A stretch of DNA of 33,053 nucleotides, taken from NCBI GenBank assembly GCA_016930645.1, contig JAFGGH010000091.1:1-33053 (forward strand). Reading direction: 5' to 3'. The stretch comes from Sedimentisphaerales bacterium. GTDB lineage: Bacteria; Planctomycetota; Phycisphaerae; Sedimentisphaerales; Anaerobacaceae. This document shows positions 15,050-22,770 of the stretch, piece by piece (position 1 is the stretch's first letter; every line of letters begins with the position of its first letter). The notes beneath the pieces are model-generated. The model was not told the origin of the DNA. It ran no database searches and worked only from the letters and a program-made list of their open reading frames with translations. Position numbers and translations under genes: made by a program.

Positions 15050-15703
15050 TTAAGCCTTTGAATTTATTGTTTTGTAAGTGATTTCAGTATTATTTGACAT
15101 ATCTCTTGTAACAATCGCATCGGGCAGAAGGTCGGCAAGGATGTCCTGATGGGCTGAAGCTAATATGAATGTTACCTTGTATCTGTCCGCGAACTTTCTG
15201 ATATTGTGCGCGATGCACGACGCGGTTATTCTATCCAGTACCGAGCAGAATTCATCCGCGAAAATAAACGGTTTTTGTTTCGATAAAGCGATCGCTAATC
15301 TAAGTCGCCACTGCTGGCCTTCGCTTAGATTTGCTGGTGTATTAAGCAGCGATGGGTAATCCGCTAAACCCGCTGTAGATAAGTACTTAAGGGCCTCTGA
15401 CAGGCCGGTATCGAAACAATCAATAACGGCTTTATCCTTAGTCATTTTAACGGTATTCAGGCAGGTTTGGTTGCTTTTCGTTATCGCTTTTTTAAGCTCG
15501 TTTAGTATTATCGTTTTACCGCTGCCGCTTGGTCCTGTTATATAAATGATGTTACCGAAAGCGATTTCGATAGTGCAGTCGCAGTGAAACTGTATTCTGT
15601 AAAGCCGCTCTTTGGTTAGACCGAACATCCGCATAACAGCGATGCAGTTATCGGTCAGATTTGTAAACCTGTCGATCGTTTTATTAATTGAATATTGTGT
15701 CAT
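15050..15703 (-). CDS. ABC-type ATPase, soluble (COG2401-like half)
   Basis: A 217-residue stand-alone ABC ATPase. Visible motifs are Walker A GPSGSGKT (57-64), a signature LSEGQQWRLRLAIAL (126-140), Walker B with FIFADE (146-151) and an H-loop SAHQD (H185). There is no membrane segment and no transporter partner, so transport is unlikely. The neighbour downstream is a GNAT-fold protein, the same pairing that is fused in COG2401. The two are probably a working unit. It lies 10 bases from the HTH regulator gene and is likely co-transcribed with it. Confidence 0.85.
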   Translation of the reverse strand: MTQYSINKTIDRFTNLTDNCIAVMRMFGLTKERLYRIQFHCDCTIEIAFGNIIYITGPSGSGKTIILNELKKAITKSNQTCLNTVKMTKDKAVIDCFDTGLSEALKYLSTAGLADYPSLLNTPANLSEGQQWRLRLAIALSKQKPFIFADEFCSVLDRITASCIAHNIRKFADRYKVTFILASAHQDILADLLPDAIVTRDMSNNTEITYKTINSKA

Positions 15704-15712
15704 ATTTCTGTT

Positions 15713-16162
15713 TCAATAGGAGCGATGTTTAACTTTATATTGTTTGTTTTGTGCCGGTCTGTTTATTCTGTTAATTATCCGCCTTACAGTATGGTAGCTT
15801 ATCTTGTATTTCTTAGCGATTGCCCTGATGCTTCTGCCTTTGATAAAGTGTTCTTTTATATATTTCATTTCAGGAGATTTTAATCGACTTGAGTATTTAA
15901 GTTTGGGCCAAAGGTCGTTATTACTCAACCTGCTCATTATCCTTTTTATTTTTCTTGAAATGGTGGCTTCGTTTACACCTGTAAGCAGGGCGATTTGCCT
16001 GAAGCTGTTTTGTTTGTCGAGGTACATTTTTATCAGCGTCCGGTCTGGTTCATCGAGCAGTTCAGCGCGGCTTCGGATGATGTTGATATTATCACGAAGC
16101 CCAAGCTGTTCTTTCTGGTTTTGTTCTGTTAGTTTTATGTTTTCGGTATTCATAATTCGCAT
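15713..16162 (-). CDS. HTH regulator with two sigma-region-4-like motifs
   Basis: A 149-residue basic protein. Two helix-turn-helix units are seen: NSFRQIALLTGVNEATISRK in the middle and RSIRAIAKKYKISYHTVRRI near the C-terminus. Both have the resolvase/sigma-region-4 style. A divergent control region with a perfect 18-bp palindrome lies just upstream. It is the first gene of the leftward early operon, so it may set the early or late programme of the element. Phage late-gene activators of the sigma-like type have similar size, but this is inference. A second ATG lies three codons in. Confidence 0.7.
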   Translation of the reverse strand: MRIMNTENIKLTEQNQKEQLGLRDNINIIRSRAELLDEPDRTLIKMYLDKQNSFRQIALLTGVNEATISRKIKRIMSRLSNNDLWPKLKYSSRLKSPEMKYIKEHFIKGRSIRAIAKKYKISYHTVRRIINRINRPAQNKQYKVKHRSY

Positions 16163-16633
16163 CTCATTGTTGTTGAATTGTGAATCGCTATCCGGTTAAA
16201 ACTATTTGTATTATTTTTCAATCAGGCGCGCAGAGAAACTCTGATTTAAATAAGGGCAGAGACTTTTTGCTTGGCCTTTTTACAGTTTGAGTTTTTGATT
16301 TGTCTGGTCAGTTTTTGTTTATCGACTAAGCACTTTATATTTTTGTTTTTTGCTTAGTAGGTTTCCTCTTAACAGACCAAATCGCAGGGCACATAACACC
16401 CTGTCTTTTTCTATTTTAAGTTATACTTGCAGTTTGAATAATATCAAACATAATGGTATTATATAGTATGCAGCAAACCCTGTCAAGTAAAAAATTGGAA
16501 AAATGATAATATTTATTAATATTCTGTAATTATCAAACATAGATTGCTTTATACTGTTACCGATATATCTGATTTATTGTTCTGTAAGTGTAGTAAATAC
16601 AGATAGATATGGAGTGTTGCACAAAAACAGTCA

Positions 16634-16651
16634 ATTTCCTATATAGGAAAT
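16634..16651. promoter_or_regulatory. 18-bp perfect palindrome
   Basis: ATTTCCTATATAGGAAAT is an exact palindrome in the middle of the divergent region. It is a candidate operator for the HTH regulator at 15713 or for the HTH protein at 16767. Confidence 0.6.
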
Positions 16652-16693
16652 ATGGTGAAAACATGCAATAATGAGATTTTATAAAGTTTCATA

Positions 16694-16721
16694 TTGAAAT
16701 AAACGAAACATATGTTACAAT
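16694..16721 (+). promoter_or_regulatory. Probable promoter of the HTH-Doc pair
   Basis: TTGAAA and TACAAT are spaced by 16 bases. The first AACATATGTT palindrome lies in the spacer, so a repressor bound there would block polymerase. Confidence 0.5.
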
Positions 16722-16744
16722 AACATAATAATGAAACATATGTT
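16707..16744. promoter_or_regulatory. Two AACATATGTT operator-like palindromes
   Basis: The perfect 10-bp palindrome occurs at 16707-16716 and 16735-16744, with 28 bp between centres. Both are preceded by GA. The second can be extended to a 16-bp site (TGAAACATATGTTGCA, one mismatch pair). They sit over and just after the putative promoter, as expected for TA autoregulation. Confidence 0.6.
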
Positions 16745-16766
16745 GCATGAATTATAAGGTGAAACA

Positions 16767-17015
16767 ATGTTAGATATAACTGTTCCAGAGCTTGCCGAGA
16801 TGCTTGGTTTGAGCAGAGTTACTGTTTACCGGTGGGTAAAGAGTGGCAAGATTAAGGCAAGAAAAATAGGACATGCCTATGTAATTACAGATGAGCACAT
16901 ACTGAAGTTATTAAACAAAAAGATAACCGACGAAGATAAGCAAAATATAGCTAATGCCGTGCAAAAAATTATCGCTGAGTATGGTGAAACTCTAAGGCTG
17001 TTAGGGAAGGAATGA
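16767..17015 (+). CDS. MerR/excisionase-type HTH protein, probable antitoxin of Doc
   Basis: An 82-residue protein whose first half is a helix-turn-helix of the AlpA/excisionase (HTH_17) type: DITVPELAEMLGLSRVTVYR, then WVKSGKIKARKIGHAYVI. The rest is a charged helix that could bind and inhibit the toxin. Its last codon overlaps the Doc start (ATGA), so the two are translationally coupled. Upstream palindromes suggest autoregulation. Doc toxins are often paired with such HTH proteins instead of Phd. Confidence 0.82.
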   Translation: MLDITVPELAEMLGLSRVTVYRWVKSGKIKARKIGHAYVITDEHILKLLNKKITDEDKQNIANAVQKIIAEYGETLRLLGKE

Positions 17016-17431
17016 TTAAGGAGATATCAATACAGGACATTGAGCATATTGCCTTCGAGCTTGCAAGGCAGCACTTGAGTTTTGACGAGCCGATACCGGA
17101 TTATACGACACGTTTCCCTAATATACTCGAAAGCTGCGTTGCTATGCCTTTTATGAGAATAGGCGGTAAGTATCTTTATAAAAATCTTATTGACCAGGCA
17201 AGCGTGCTCATGTACCTGATGGTAAAGAATCATCCTTTCCAAAATGGCAATAAAAGGATAGCTGTTTCAACGCTGTTGTATTTTCTTCTCAATAATAAAA
17301 AATGGCTAAAGACAGATGCCAGAGACCTGTATAATTTCACGGTATGGCTGGCTCAAAGCCCTTCTGTATTGAAGGATGAAACAATAGCAGCTATACAGAG
17401 ATATATTGACAACTATATTGTTACCCTCTGA
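17012..17431 (+). CDS. Doc-type (Fic fold) toxin
   Basis: A 139-residue Doc-like protein. The active motif HPFQNGNKR (74-82) fits HxFx(D/N)GNKR. Doc kinases phosphorylate elongation factor Tu and stop translation. The N-terminus (IEHIAFELARQHLSFDEP) and FMRIGGKYLYKNLIDQASVL segments match the family. It follows the HTH antitoxin with a 4-base overlap. The DUF4186 gene starts three bases after its stop, so the three may be transcribed together. Confidence 0.88.
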   Translation: MIKEISIQDIEHIAFELARQHLSFDEPIPDYTTRFPNILESCVAMPFMRIGGKYLYKNLIDQASVLMYLMVKNHPFQNGNKRIAVSTLLYFLLNNKKWLKTDARDLYNFTVWLAQSPSVLKDETIAAIQRYIDNYIVTL

Positions 17432-17434
17432 AAA

Positions 17435-17808
17435 ATGCGTGATGTTGAAGAGATATTGTGCCGGCTGAAGAAGTCGAAGTTCCGTGGGAAGTTCAAGCTC
17501 AGCGATAAAGATATACAGTACATCAACGACAGGGGGCTTGAGGTAATAGCAGAACACGCGAGGGATTTTGTAACAAAGAGATTAGCACCGGCACAGCCTA
17601 AGAACGACGGCAGGCAAACTCCGGTGAAAGGCTATCCGGTATTTATTGCCCAGCACGCAACGGCGATGTGCATCGGGGCTGTCGAGGCTGCCTTGAAAAA
17701 TGGCATAAAATATCCAAAAGCAAAACGCTGACAAAAGAGAAAATCGAATATGTTGTTTCAGTGATAATGCGATGGATTGAAACTCGATACTCGATTTACG
17801 ATAAATGA
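17435..17808 (+). pseudogene. DUF4186 gene with an internal frameshift
   Basis: The first part (RLKKSKFRGKFKLSDKDIQY, then RLAPAQPKNDGRQTPVKGYP and VFIAQHATA) is typical DUF4186, a family of unknown function. Near base 17665 the frame loses register: the original frame ends at 17731 with an atypical tail, while the -1 frame continues with RGCLEKWHKI, then KIEYVVSVIMRWIE to a stop at 17808. That is the expected family C-terminus with its RGCLEKWH motif. A single-base change or sequencing error explains this best. Programmed -1 slippage at the GGGG run is less likely. Confidence 0.75.
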
Positions 17809-17888
17809 TTTTCGGATAGTTTGATGGTATTTCCGATAAAAAAATGTTTTGCAAATACGCTATGACGGATTATACTTTTAATGGTTAA

Positions 17889-17904
17889 TCCCGATAAATC
17901 GGGA
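17889..17904. repeat. TCCCGAT/ATCGGGA hairpin upstream of the PfkB gene
   Basis: A perfect 7-bp stem with a 2-base gap lies 11 bases before the ATG of the kinase gene. The same arms occur twice inside the GH2 gene. It may be a dispersed repeat rather than a specific regulator. Confidence 0.5.
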
Positions 17905-17914
17905 CAGGGGCTAT

Positions 17915-18865
17915 ATGAACGGACGTAAGCCAAAAGTAGTCGTCGTGGGCGGGACATATATTGACATCACTATCAAGTGCGATGTCATACCAGCAGGGGG
18001 TCAATCGGTATCGGGTTCGGCTTTTTCACTTGCGGTAAGCGGAGCAGGTCCGCGCCAGGCAATCCAGGCGGCTTTATGCGGCTGTAATGTTCATCTGATA
18101 AGTAAAGTCGGTGGTGGTTCTCTGAGCGAAGCTGCGAGAATGAACCTTGAAGAATACCAGGTCAACACAGATTATGTTTATACCGCTGAAGCCAAAAATA
18201 CCGGCATATTGATGACAATGGTCGATACCGCAGGAAAAAACGCATGCTGTGTTTATGAAGGCGCTAATACCTCACTGCTTGAAAGGGAAATCACCGCCGC
18301 TGAGCAGATAATCGCCAATGCCGATGTGTGTTTGATTCACGGCAAGCTACCGCAGCAGGCGATTGTATCGGCGATTCGGCTTGCCAAACTTTCCAATACC
18401 AAAATCATTCTCAATCCTGCAAGGCCAATAGAGACGGAGAACCTTAAAAGCGATTTGCTGATGGAGTATTTTGACGTTGATATTATCATACCGAATCTTT
18501 ATGAAGCGGCGGACATTACCGAGCAATCCACAGCTAATATCCGCACGGCGAAGATGATAGGTTCGGATTTAATCGCGCGCGGCGCGGGAACAGCGATTAT
18601 TACTATGGGCAGGCGAGGCTGTGTTATCGTTGATAGAAACAGCGCCGACCATATCCCTGCTTTTGAAGTTGAATTAGTTGACCAGACCGGCTGCGGTGAC
18701 GCCTTCGCAGGTGCCTTGGCTGCTTATGTTGCTGTAAAGGATGACATCAAAGGCGCGGTGGAATTCGCGTCAGCGGCGGGGGCGCTGGTCTGCACAAAAT
18801 TCGGCTCGATAGAATCACTTCCAACCAGAGCCGAAATCATCGAACTGCTGCAAAAACATTCCTGA
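17915..18865 (+). CDS. PfkB-family (ribokinase-like) sugar kinase
   Basis: Uses ATP to phosphorylate a sugar or nucleoside; ribokinase-like by overall pattern. The C-terminal PfkB signature is VDQTGCGDAFAGALAAYVA, with D262 the probable catalytic base. An N-terminal glycine-rich element VVGGTYIDITIKCDVIPAGG is present. The second motif reads GAGPRQAIQAALCGCNVHLI: ribokinases usually have an asparagine where R is seen here, so the substrate may differ. Length (316 aa) is normal. AGGGG lies six bases upstream of the ATG. It looks like a chromosomal metabolic gene lying inside the phage-like region. Confidence 0.88.
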   Translation: MNGRKPKVVVVGGTYIDITIKCDVIPAGGQSVSGSAFSLAVSGAGPRQAIQAALCGCNVHLISKVGGGSLSEAARMNLEEYQVNTDYVYTAEAKNTGILMTMVDTAGKNACCVYEGANTSLLEREITAAEQIIANADVCLIHGKLPQQAIVSAIRLAKLSNTKIILNPARPIETENLKSDLLMEYFDVDIIIPNLYEAADITEQSTANIRTAKMIGSDLIARGAGTAIITMGRRGCVIVDRNSADHIPAFEVELVDQTGCGDAFAGALAAYVAVKDDIKGAVEFASAAGALVCTKFGSIESLPTRAEIIELLQKHS

Positions 18866-18929
18866 TTAGTGAATCCGCCTACGGCGGACAAGTAGTCGTT
18901 AGTGAATCCTCCAGAGGCGGACAAGTAGT
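18866..18929. repeat. Tandem 31-base repeat downstream of the kinase gene, with hairpin
   Basis: Copies at 18866-18896 and 18899-18929 match at 27 of 31 bases and both end CGGACAAGTAGT. The first contains TCCGCC-TAC-GGCGGA (18874-18888), which can form a hairpin. No U-run follows, so a terminator is not clearly supported. Confidence 0.6.
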
Positions 18930-19330
18930 TAATGGCGACTCATATCTTGTTGCTCTTATCTCGTAAACCATGATTCGCATTGAGAATTTTCACATCTCTT
19001 CTATTCATACTCTCGCGTTTTTCCGAGCATTTACACACTGCTAAAATAGGTGTTAAGATGGATAAGATATAACGATTATAACGATTATGCGCGACCAAAT
19101 GCGCAGGGGGGTACAGACCTAAAATGGGAATTTTTAATATTTTTTTTATTTCTTACTAGATAAGCACTTACGTCATAATTCGGCATAAAAATTTTGGCAA
19201 AAGCGCGACCAAATGCGCAAGTTCGCCCAATAGTAGAGGAGGACATAAAAAACGAATATCGAATGTAGAATGCAGAATTACGAATTACGAAGAGACAGCG
19301 GAAACAGTTAACCAATATCGAGGAATAAGA
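18930..19330. other. Intergenic region before the virion operon
   Basis: No gene is supported here. It holds two copies of a 17-base repeat at 19089 and 19203. The sequence between has a run of Ts and AT-rich DNA. The portal gene starts after GAGGAATAAGA. No terminase genes are present, although they would be expected at this position. Confidence 0.6.
19089..19219. repeat. Two copies of GCGCGACCAAATGCGCA
   Basis: Perfect 17-base copies at 19089-19105 and 19203-19219, 114 bases apart and in the same orientation. The ends (TGCGC/GCGCA) are partly palindromic. This looks like a dispersed repeat pair bounding a small insertion. Confidence 0.65.
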
Positions 19331-20872
19331 ATGGCATTTGAGCTTGAGGTTTTTGGCAGTGAATCAATTGACGCTGAATTTATTGAGTGGCTTATAGAAG
19401 AGAAATCGCCTGATATTGCAGTTCAGTTCAGTAAGCTTTGGGAGTATTATACCAACCGGATAATCGATACGCATAATCTAAGCGCTGCGGACAGGAAAGT
19501 TAATGAGACGGGCAGATGTTATGTTCAGGCGCAGGAGTATGGTCTGCCTGCGCGGATTACCGGTTTGTTACACTCTGCTGGTTCGGATATATTCGGCGCC
19601 GAAGCGGTCAGTGACATTCAGCGCAAAGAAGTTGTGATTGAAAATGACATCGCCTGGCGGATAAACGCGGCGGTCGATTTTCTTTTCGGCAAGATGATAA
19701 GTTTTGCCTCAAAGTCGCCGGACAGCTCAAAACGAGAAGAAATAGAGACGATAGTTAAAGCGTTGTTTGCAGCTAACGGCGGCATCGGATTTTTTCAGGA
19801 TATGGCGGTGCTCGGAGGCGTTTACGGATTTGTCGATTGCATAGTCAAACCTGGCGAAAAAATACCCATACCACCTCCCAATTTACATCGGGATACCTCC
19901 AAAGTCACTTCATTCGAAGATGTGCTCAATGCGGCACGAGCAATCGACCTTGAATTGATAGAAGCGCCGAGAGCATTGCCTGTCCTGGATGAGTCCGATT
20001 ATCGAAAAATAATTTATTATATACAGCATTTCAGGCAGAGCAAAAACAGTATTACCGGCAAGGACACATTCCTTTCGAGATTAGTGTCGCCGAGCAGGCG
20101 AAGCGGAACGGTGCGTGATTCGTCTGAGATAACTGAAATTATCTCAAGCGACGCTTGGCAGCGGTATGAGGACAGGCAGCTTGTCAGCCAGGGTGAATTA
20201 CCGTGGGGCTTTTTGCCGGTAGTTCACATACAGAATATCGCTCAGCCTTATTACTACGAGGGACTAAGTGATGTTGAGCCTTTGATGCCGCTTCAAGATG
20301 AGCTGAATACAAGACTCAGTGACAGGGCAAGCCGAATTACATTCCAGTCTTTCAAGATGTATCTCGGCAAGGGGATAGAGGGTTTTGAGAATCGGCCTGT
20401 CGCTCCGGGCAGGATGTGGTGTACGGATAATCCCGATGCGGAGATTGAGGAATTCGGCGGAGACGCAGCTACTCCAAGTGAAGATTTGCACATCGCCGAA
20501 GTTCGCGAAGCTATGGACAAGGTAAGCGGAGTTACGCCTCTGGTTGCCGGTGTTATCAAAAACAAGCTCGGTAATCTGACAAGCGCTGTGGCACTGAGGC
20601 TGACACTTATGGGGATGCTCTCAAAGACCGAGCGAAAGCGTTATACCTACAGTCAGGGCATCAAAAAGATGATTGAGATGGCTTTTTCGATTCTTGATAC
20701 AGCGGGGATTTACAAAACCAAACCTGCCGAGCGGGATGTTGAGATAGTTTTTCAAAGTCCCCTGCCGGAAAATGTAATGGAAAAGCTTCAGGAGGCCCAG
20801 ATTAAAAAAGAACTTGGCGTTCCGACTGGGCAGGTGCTTAAAGAACTCGGTTACGACACTATAAGTTCTTAG
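19331..20872 (+). CDS. Phage portal protein (SPP1 gp6-like)
   Basis: A 513-residue protein that would form the DNA-entry ring of the capsid. It has an N-terminal region with WEYYTNRIID and a conserved RINAAVDFLFGKMISF. Further on are GFLPVVHIQN, DVEPLMPLQDELNTRLSDRA and, near the C-terminus, MDKVSGVTPLVAGVIKNKLGNLTSAVALRL, the wing-to-stem pattern of portals. Size and its place directly before a scaffold and a capsid gene support the call. GAGGAATAAGA precedes the ATG. No large or small terminase gene lies upstream, which is unusual. Confidence 0.82.
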   Translation: MAFELEVFGSESIDAEFIEWLIEEKSPDIAVQFSKLWEYYTNRIIDTHNLSAADRKVNETGRCYVQAQEYGLPARITGLLHSAGSDIFGAEAVSDIQRKEVVIENDIAWRINAAVDFLFGKMISFASKSPDSSKREEIETIVKALFAANGGIGFFQDMAVLGGVYGFVDCIVKPGEKIPIPPPNLHRDTSKVTSFEDVLNAARAIDLELIEAPRALPVLDESDYRKIIYYIQHFRQSKNSITGKDTFLSRLVSPSRRSGTVRDSSEITEIISSDAWQRYEDRQLVSQGELPWGFLPVVHIQNIAQPYYYEGLSDVEPLMPLQDELNTRLSDRASRITFQSFKMYLGKGIEGFENRPVAPGRMWCTDNPDAEIEEFGGDAATPSEDLHIAEVREAMDKVSGVTPLVAGVIKNKLGNLTSAVALRLTLMGMLSKTERKRYTYSQGIKKMIEMAFSILDTAGIYKTKPAERDVEIVFQSPLPENVMEKLQEAQIKKELGVPTGQVLKELGYDTISS

Positions 20873-20920
20873 TTTTGAGTGTTTAGTTTTTATTTAGACA
20901 TTTTATCAAGAGGAGTAGTT

Positions 20921-21460
20921 ATGAATCAGGTTGATGCAGATGCACAAGTAATGTCAGAAGACAAAGATGACGGTGAAGAAACAGTTGATAATTTAAGATT
21001 GGTACCGGTGGCCGAATCAATCCGCTATCGCAAACGGGCACAGCAGTCGGAACGGAAAGTTGAAGAATTGACTGAACAACTTAAGGAAACAAAACGCAAG
21101 GCTGAAGAACTTTCCGGCTATGCAAAACAGCTCGAAGGCGAGCAGAGGCTGACTCGTAAGCTTGTTGACGCAGGAGCCAGCGACTTAGAGGCAGCTTTGC
21201 TGATGGCTAAAAAGCGTTCTGCGGAAAAAAAAGATGCGGATTTGGATGAAATCGTTGAGCAGTTGAAGGCCGAAAAGACTTATTTGTTCGGCTTGGCCGA
21301 GGCAGGCCATTCATCTGAAAGAGTTACACGGACCACGCCGGCCAAAGACAGGCTTGATACCGGCAGAAGCTCTCTTGAAAAAGCAGCGAAAAGGGCGGCA
21401 ATGTCGGGAAGCTCAAGAGACCTTCAGGAGTACCTGAAGTTAAGGCGAAATTTTCTTTAA
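20921..21460 (+). CDS. Phage capsid scaffold-like coiled-coil protein
   Basis: A 179-residue acidic, helical protein lying between portal and capsid genes, the usual place of the scaffold. The start at 20921 is chosen because GAGGAG lies five bases upstream; the frame opens at 20879. A coiled coil spans about 45-85 (QQSERKVEELTEQLKETKRK, then AEELSGYAKQLEGEQRL). The C-terminal RDLQEYLKLRRNFL is basic, as in scaffolds that bind the capsid protein. No protease domain is visible, so it may be released without maturation cleavage. Confidence 0.7.
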   Translation: MNQVDADAQVMSEDKDDGEETVDNLRLVPVAESIRYRKRAQQSERKVEELTEQLKETKRKAEELSGYAKQLEGEQRLTRKLVDAGASDLEAALLMAKKRSAEKKDADLDEIVEQLKAEKTYLFGLAEAGHSSERVTRTTPAKDRLDTGRSSLEKAAKRAAMSGSSRDLQEYLKLRRNFL

Positions 21461-21515
21461 TGATTTGAGAATAATGAATAATGACCCGACATATCGGGTG
21501 TGATTGGAGAGTATT

Positions 21516-22670
21516 ATGGCATTTACAGGTAAAGCTACATACTTGGCAGGCAGTACATTACCAGAGCTTGCCGAAGATGTATCAGATTTGATTGGAATTA
21601 TTTCACCCTATGAGACGCCGCTTCTGGATGCGTTGGGAGACCCGCTTCGCGATGCGAAGAGCACCCATCATGAGTGGCTGGAAGACGAATTGCTTCCCAA
21701 CAGGGATGTGGTTGACGACTCTACTATTGGTGATCCATTGAATGAGACGACTTTTGATGTAGCCAACGGCGGCAGATTCCGGGCTGGCGACCAGATACAG
21801 GTCGAAGGCAGTGAAGAACTGGTGTTGGTTACTCAGGTTACCAACGATAACCTTACTGTTGTTCGCGGTTATGCCGGTACTACAAAAGAGAATCTTGTTG
21901 ACGGACAGGTTATAAATATTCTCGGCAATGCGTCACTTGAAGGGGCAGCCAAGCCGAATAACAGATTCACTAACCGGGTTCGCAAGGGTAACTATACACA
22001 GATATTCACAGCTCCTGTTGAGGTGTCCGGTTCTGATATGGCTGCCAGTCAACTTGGCCTGGCCGACGAGATGGATTACCAGAAGCAGCAGCGCCTTCGC
22101 GAGCTTATTCGTGATTTGGAGAACACGGTCATCAACGGCGGCCAGCCTGCCGCCGACCCGCAGGGCGGTAGTTCTGTAAGGCGGTCACTTAAGGGTGTTA
22201 TTCAGCACCTTTTAACTAACGTGATGCATGATGGTGATTCCGGTTTTCCCGCGGGCGGAGTGCTTGACGAAGAAACTGTCAACCTGATGCTGCGAAACAT
22301 CTGGGAAAATGGTAACGGCAACGTTGATTTGATAGTTGTAGGCGGTTACCAAAAGCGAAAGATTAACAGTTTCGCAGCGGACAGCAGAACATTCACCGCA
22401 GGCGACACAAAGTTTACGAACCTTGTGAGCATCTATGAAAGTGATTTCGGCATCTGCCGTATAATCACCAGCAGATGGATTCCGCAGGACGCCGTGTTAT
22501 TTTTAGATTCATCGCGTGTCAATGTCTTGCCTCTTGCAGGAAGGAGTTTTCACTTCAAGCCTTTGGCGAGCAGTGGTGACTACGAGTGCGGTGAGCTTAT
22601 CGGCGAGTACACTCTTGAATTGAAGAACGAAGCGGCTCACGGGCTGATTCGTGATTTGGCAACCAGCTAA
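21516..22670 (+). CDS. Major capsid protein, SU10 type (HK97 fold, DUF5309-like)
   Basis: A 384-residue capsid protein. The N-terminus (DVSDLIGIISPYETPLLDAL, then GDPLRDAKSTHHEWLEDEL) is diagnostic of the SU10-type family. Residues about 75-138 form an inserted beta-rich domain, with TTFDVANGGRFRAGDQIQVE followed by VVRGYAGTTKENLVDGQVI. The P-domain and A-domain follow, ending ECGELIGEYTLELKNEAAHG. The start at 21516 has GGAGA five bases upstream; the earlier TTG at 21504 has none. It is followed by a strong hairpin at 22710. Confidence 0.85.
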   Translation: MAFTGKATYLAGSTLPELAEDVSDLIGIISPYETPLLDALGDPLRDAKSTHHEWLEDELLPNRDVVDDSTIGDPLNETTFDVANGGRFRAGDQIQVEGSEELVLVTQVTNDNLTVVRGYAGTTKENLVDGQVINILGNASLEGAAKPNNRFTNRVRKGNYTQIFTAPVEVSGSDMAASQLGLADEMDYQKQQRLRELIRDLENTVINGGQPAADPQGGSSVRRSLKGVIQHLLTNVMHDGDSGFPAGGVLDEETVNLMLRNIWENGNGNVDLIVVGGYQKRKINSFAADSRTFTAGDTKFTNLVSIYESDFGICRIITSRWIPQDAVLFLDSSRVNVLPLAGRSFHFKPLASSGDYECGELIGEYTLELKNEAAHGLIRDLATS

Positions 22671-22709
22671 AAGGTAATTCATAATTCTTACCTCTTCCAC
22701 GGCCTAATC

Positions 22710-22735
22710 GGCGCCCGGGCTCTTGTTCGGGCGCC
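22710..22735. terminator. GC-rich hairpin after the capsid gene
   Basis: GGCGCCCG (22710-22717) and CGGGCGCC (22728-22735) form a perfect 8-bp stem with a 10-base loop. No U-run follows, so it could be an attenuator or an RNA-processing site that lowers expression of the tail genes relative to capsid. Confidence 0.45.
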
Positions 22736-22770
22736 TGAAAAGGCTCATGAAAAACAAAGGAAAATCCCAG

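Larger units (their letters stand above)
16163..16766. other. Divergent non-coding control region
   Basis: No gene was found in these 604 bases. The region is AT-rich and separates the leftward early operon from the rightward HTH-Doc pair. It contains an 18-bp perfect palindrome (16634-16651), a promoter (16694-16721) and two copies of a 10-bp palindrome. A phage replication origin or control switch would fit here, but no iteron array was seen. Confidence 0.7.

Noticed and set aside
15050-15703. ABC transporter ATPase subunit
   Set aside because: There is no membrane partner gene and the neighbours are GNAT and ParB-like genes in a phage-type operon. A soluble role fits better.
16163-16766. 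Phage replication origin with iterons
   Set aside because: Only two or three palindromes are present and no regular iteron series was seen. The sites fit operators better.
17012-17431. Fic-type AMP transferase instead of Doc
   Set aside because: The motif is HPFQNGNKR with K where Fic enzymes have G, and the size of 139 aa is typical of Doc.
18866-18929. Intrinsic terminator after the kinase gene
   Set aside because: The hairpin has no U-run and the unit is repeated, which suggests a dispersed repeat. A terminator cannot be excluded but is not supported.
19085-19315. Short minus-strand ORF with CAFGRA repeated
   Set aside because: The repeated residues come from the 17-base DNA repeat, and there is no ribosome site or conserved family.
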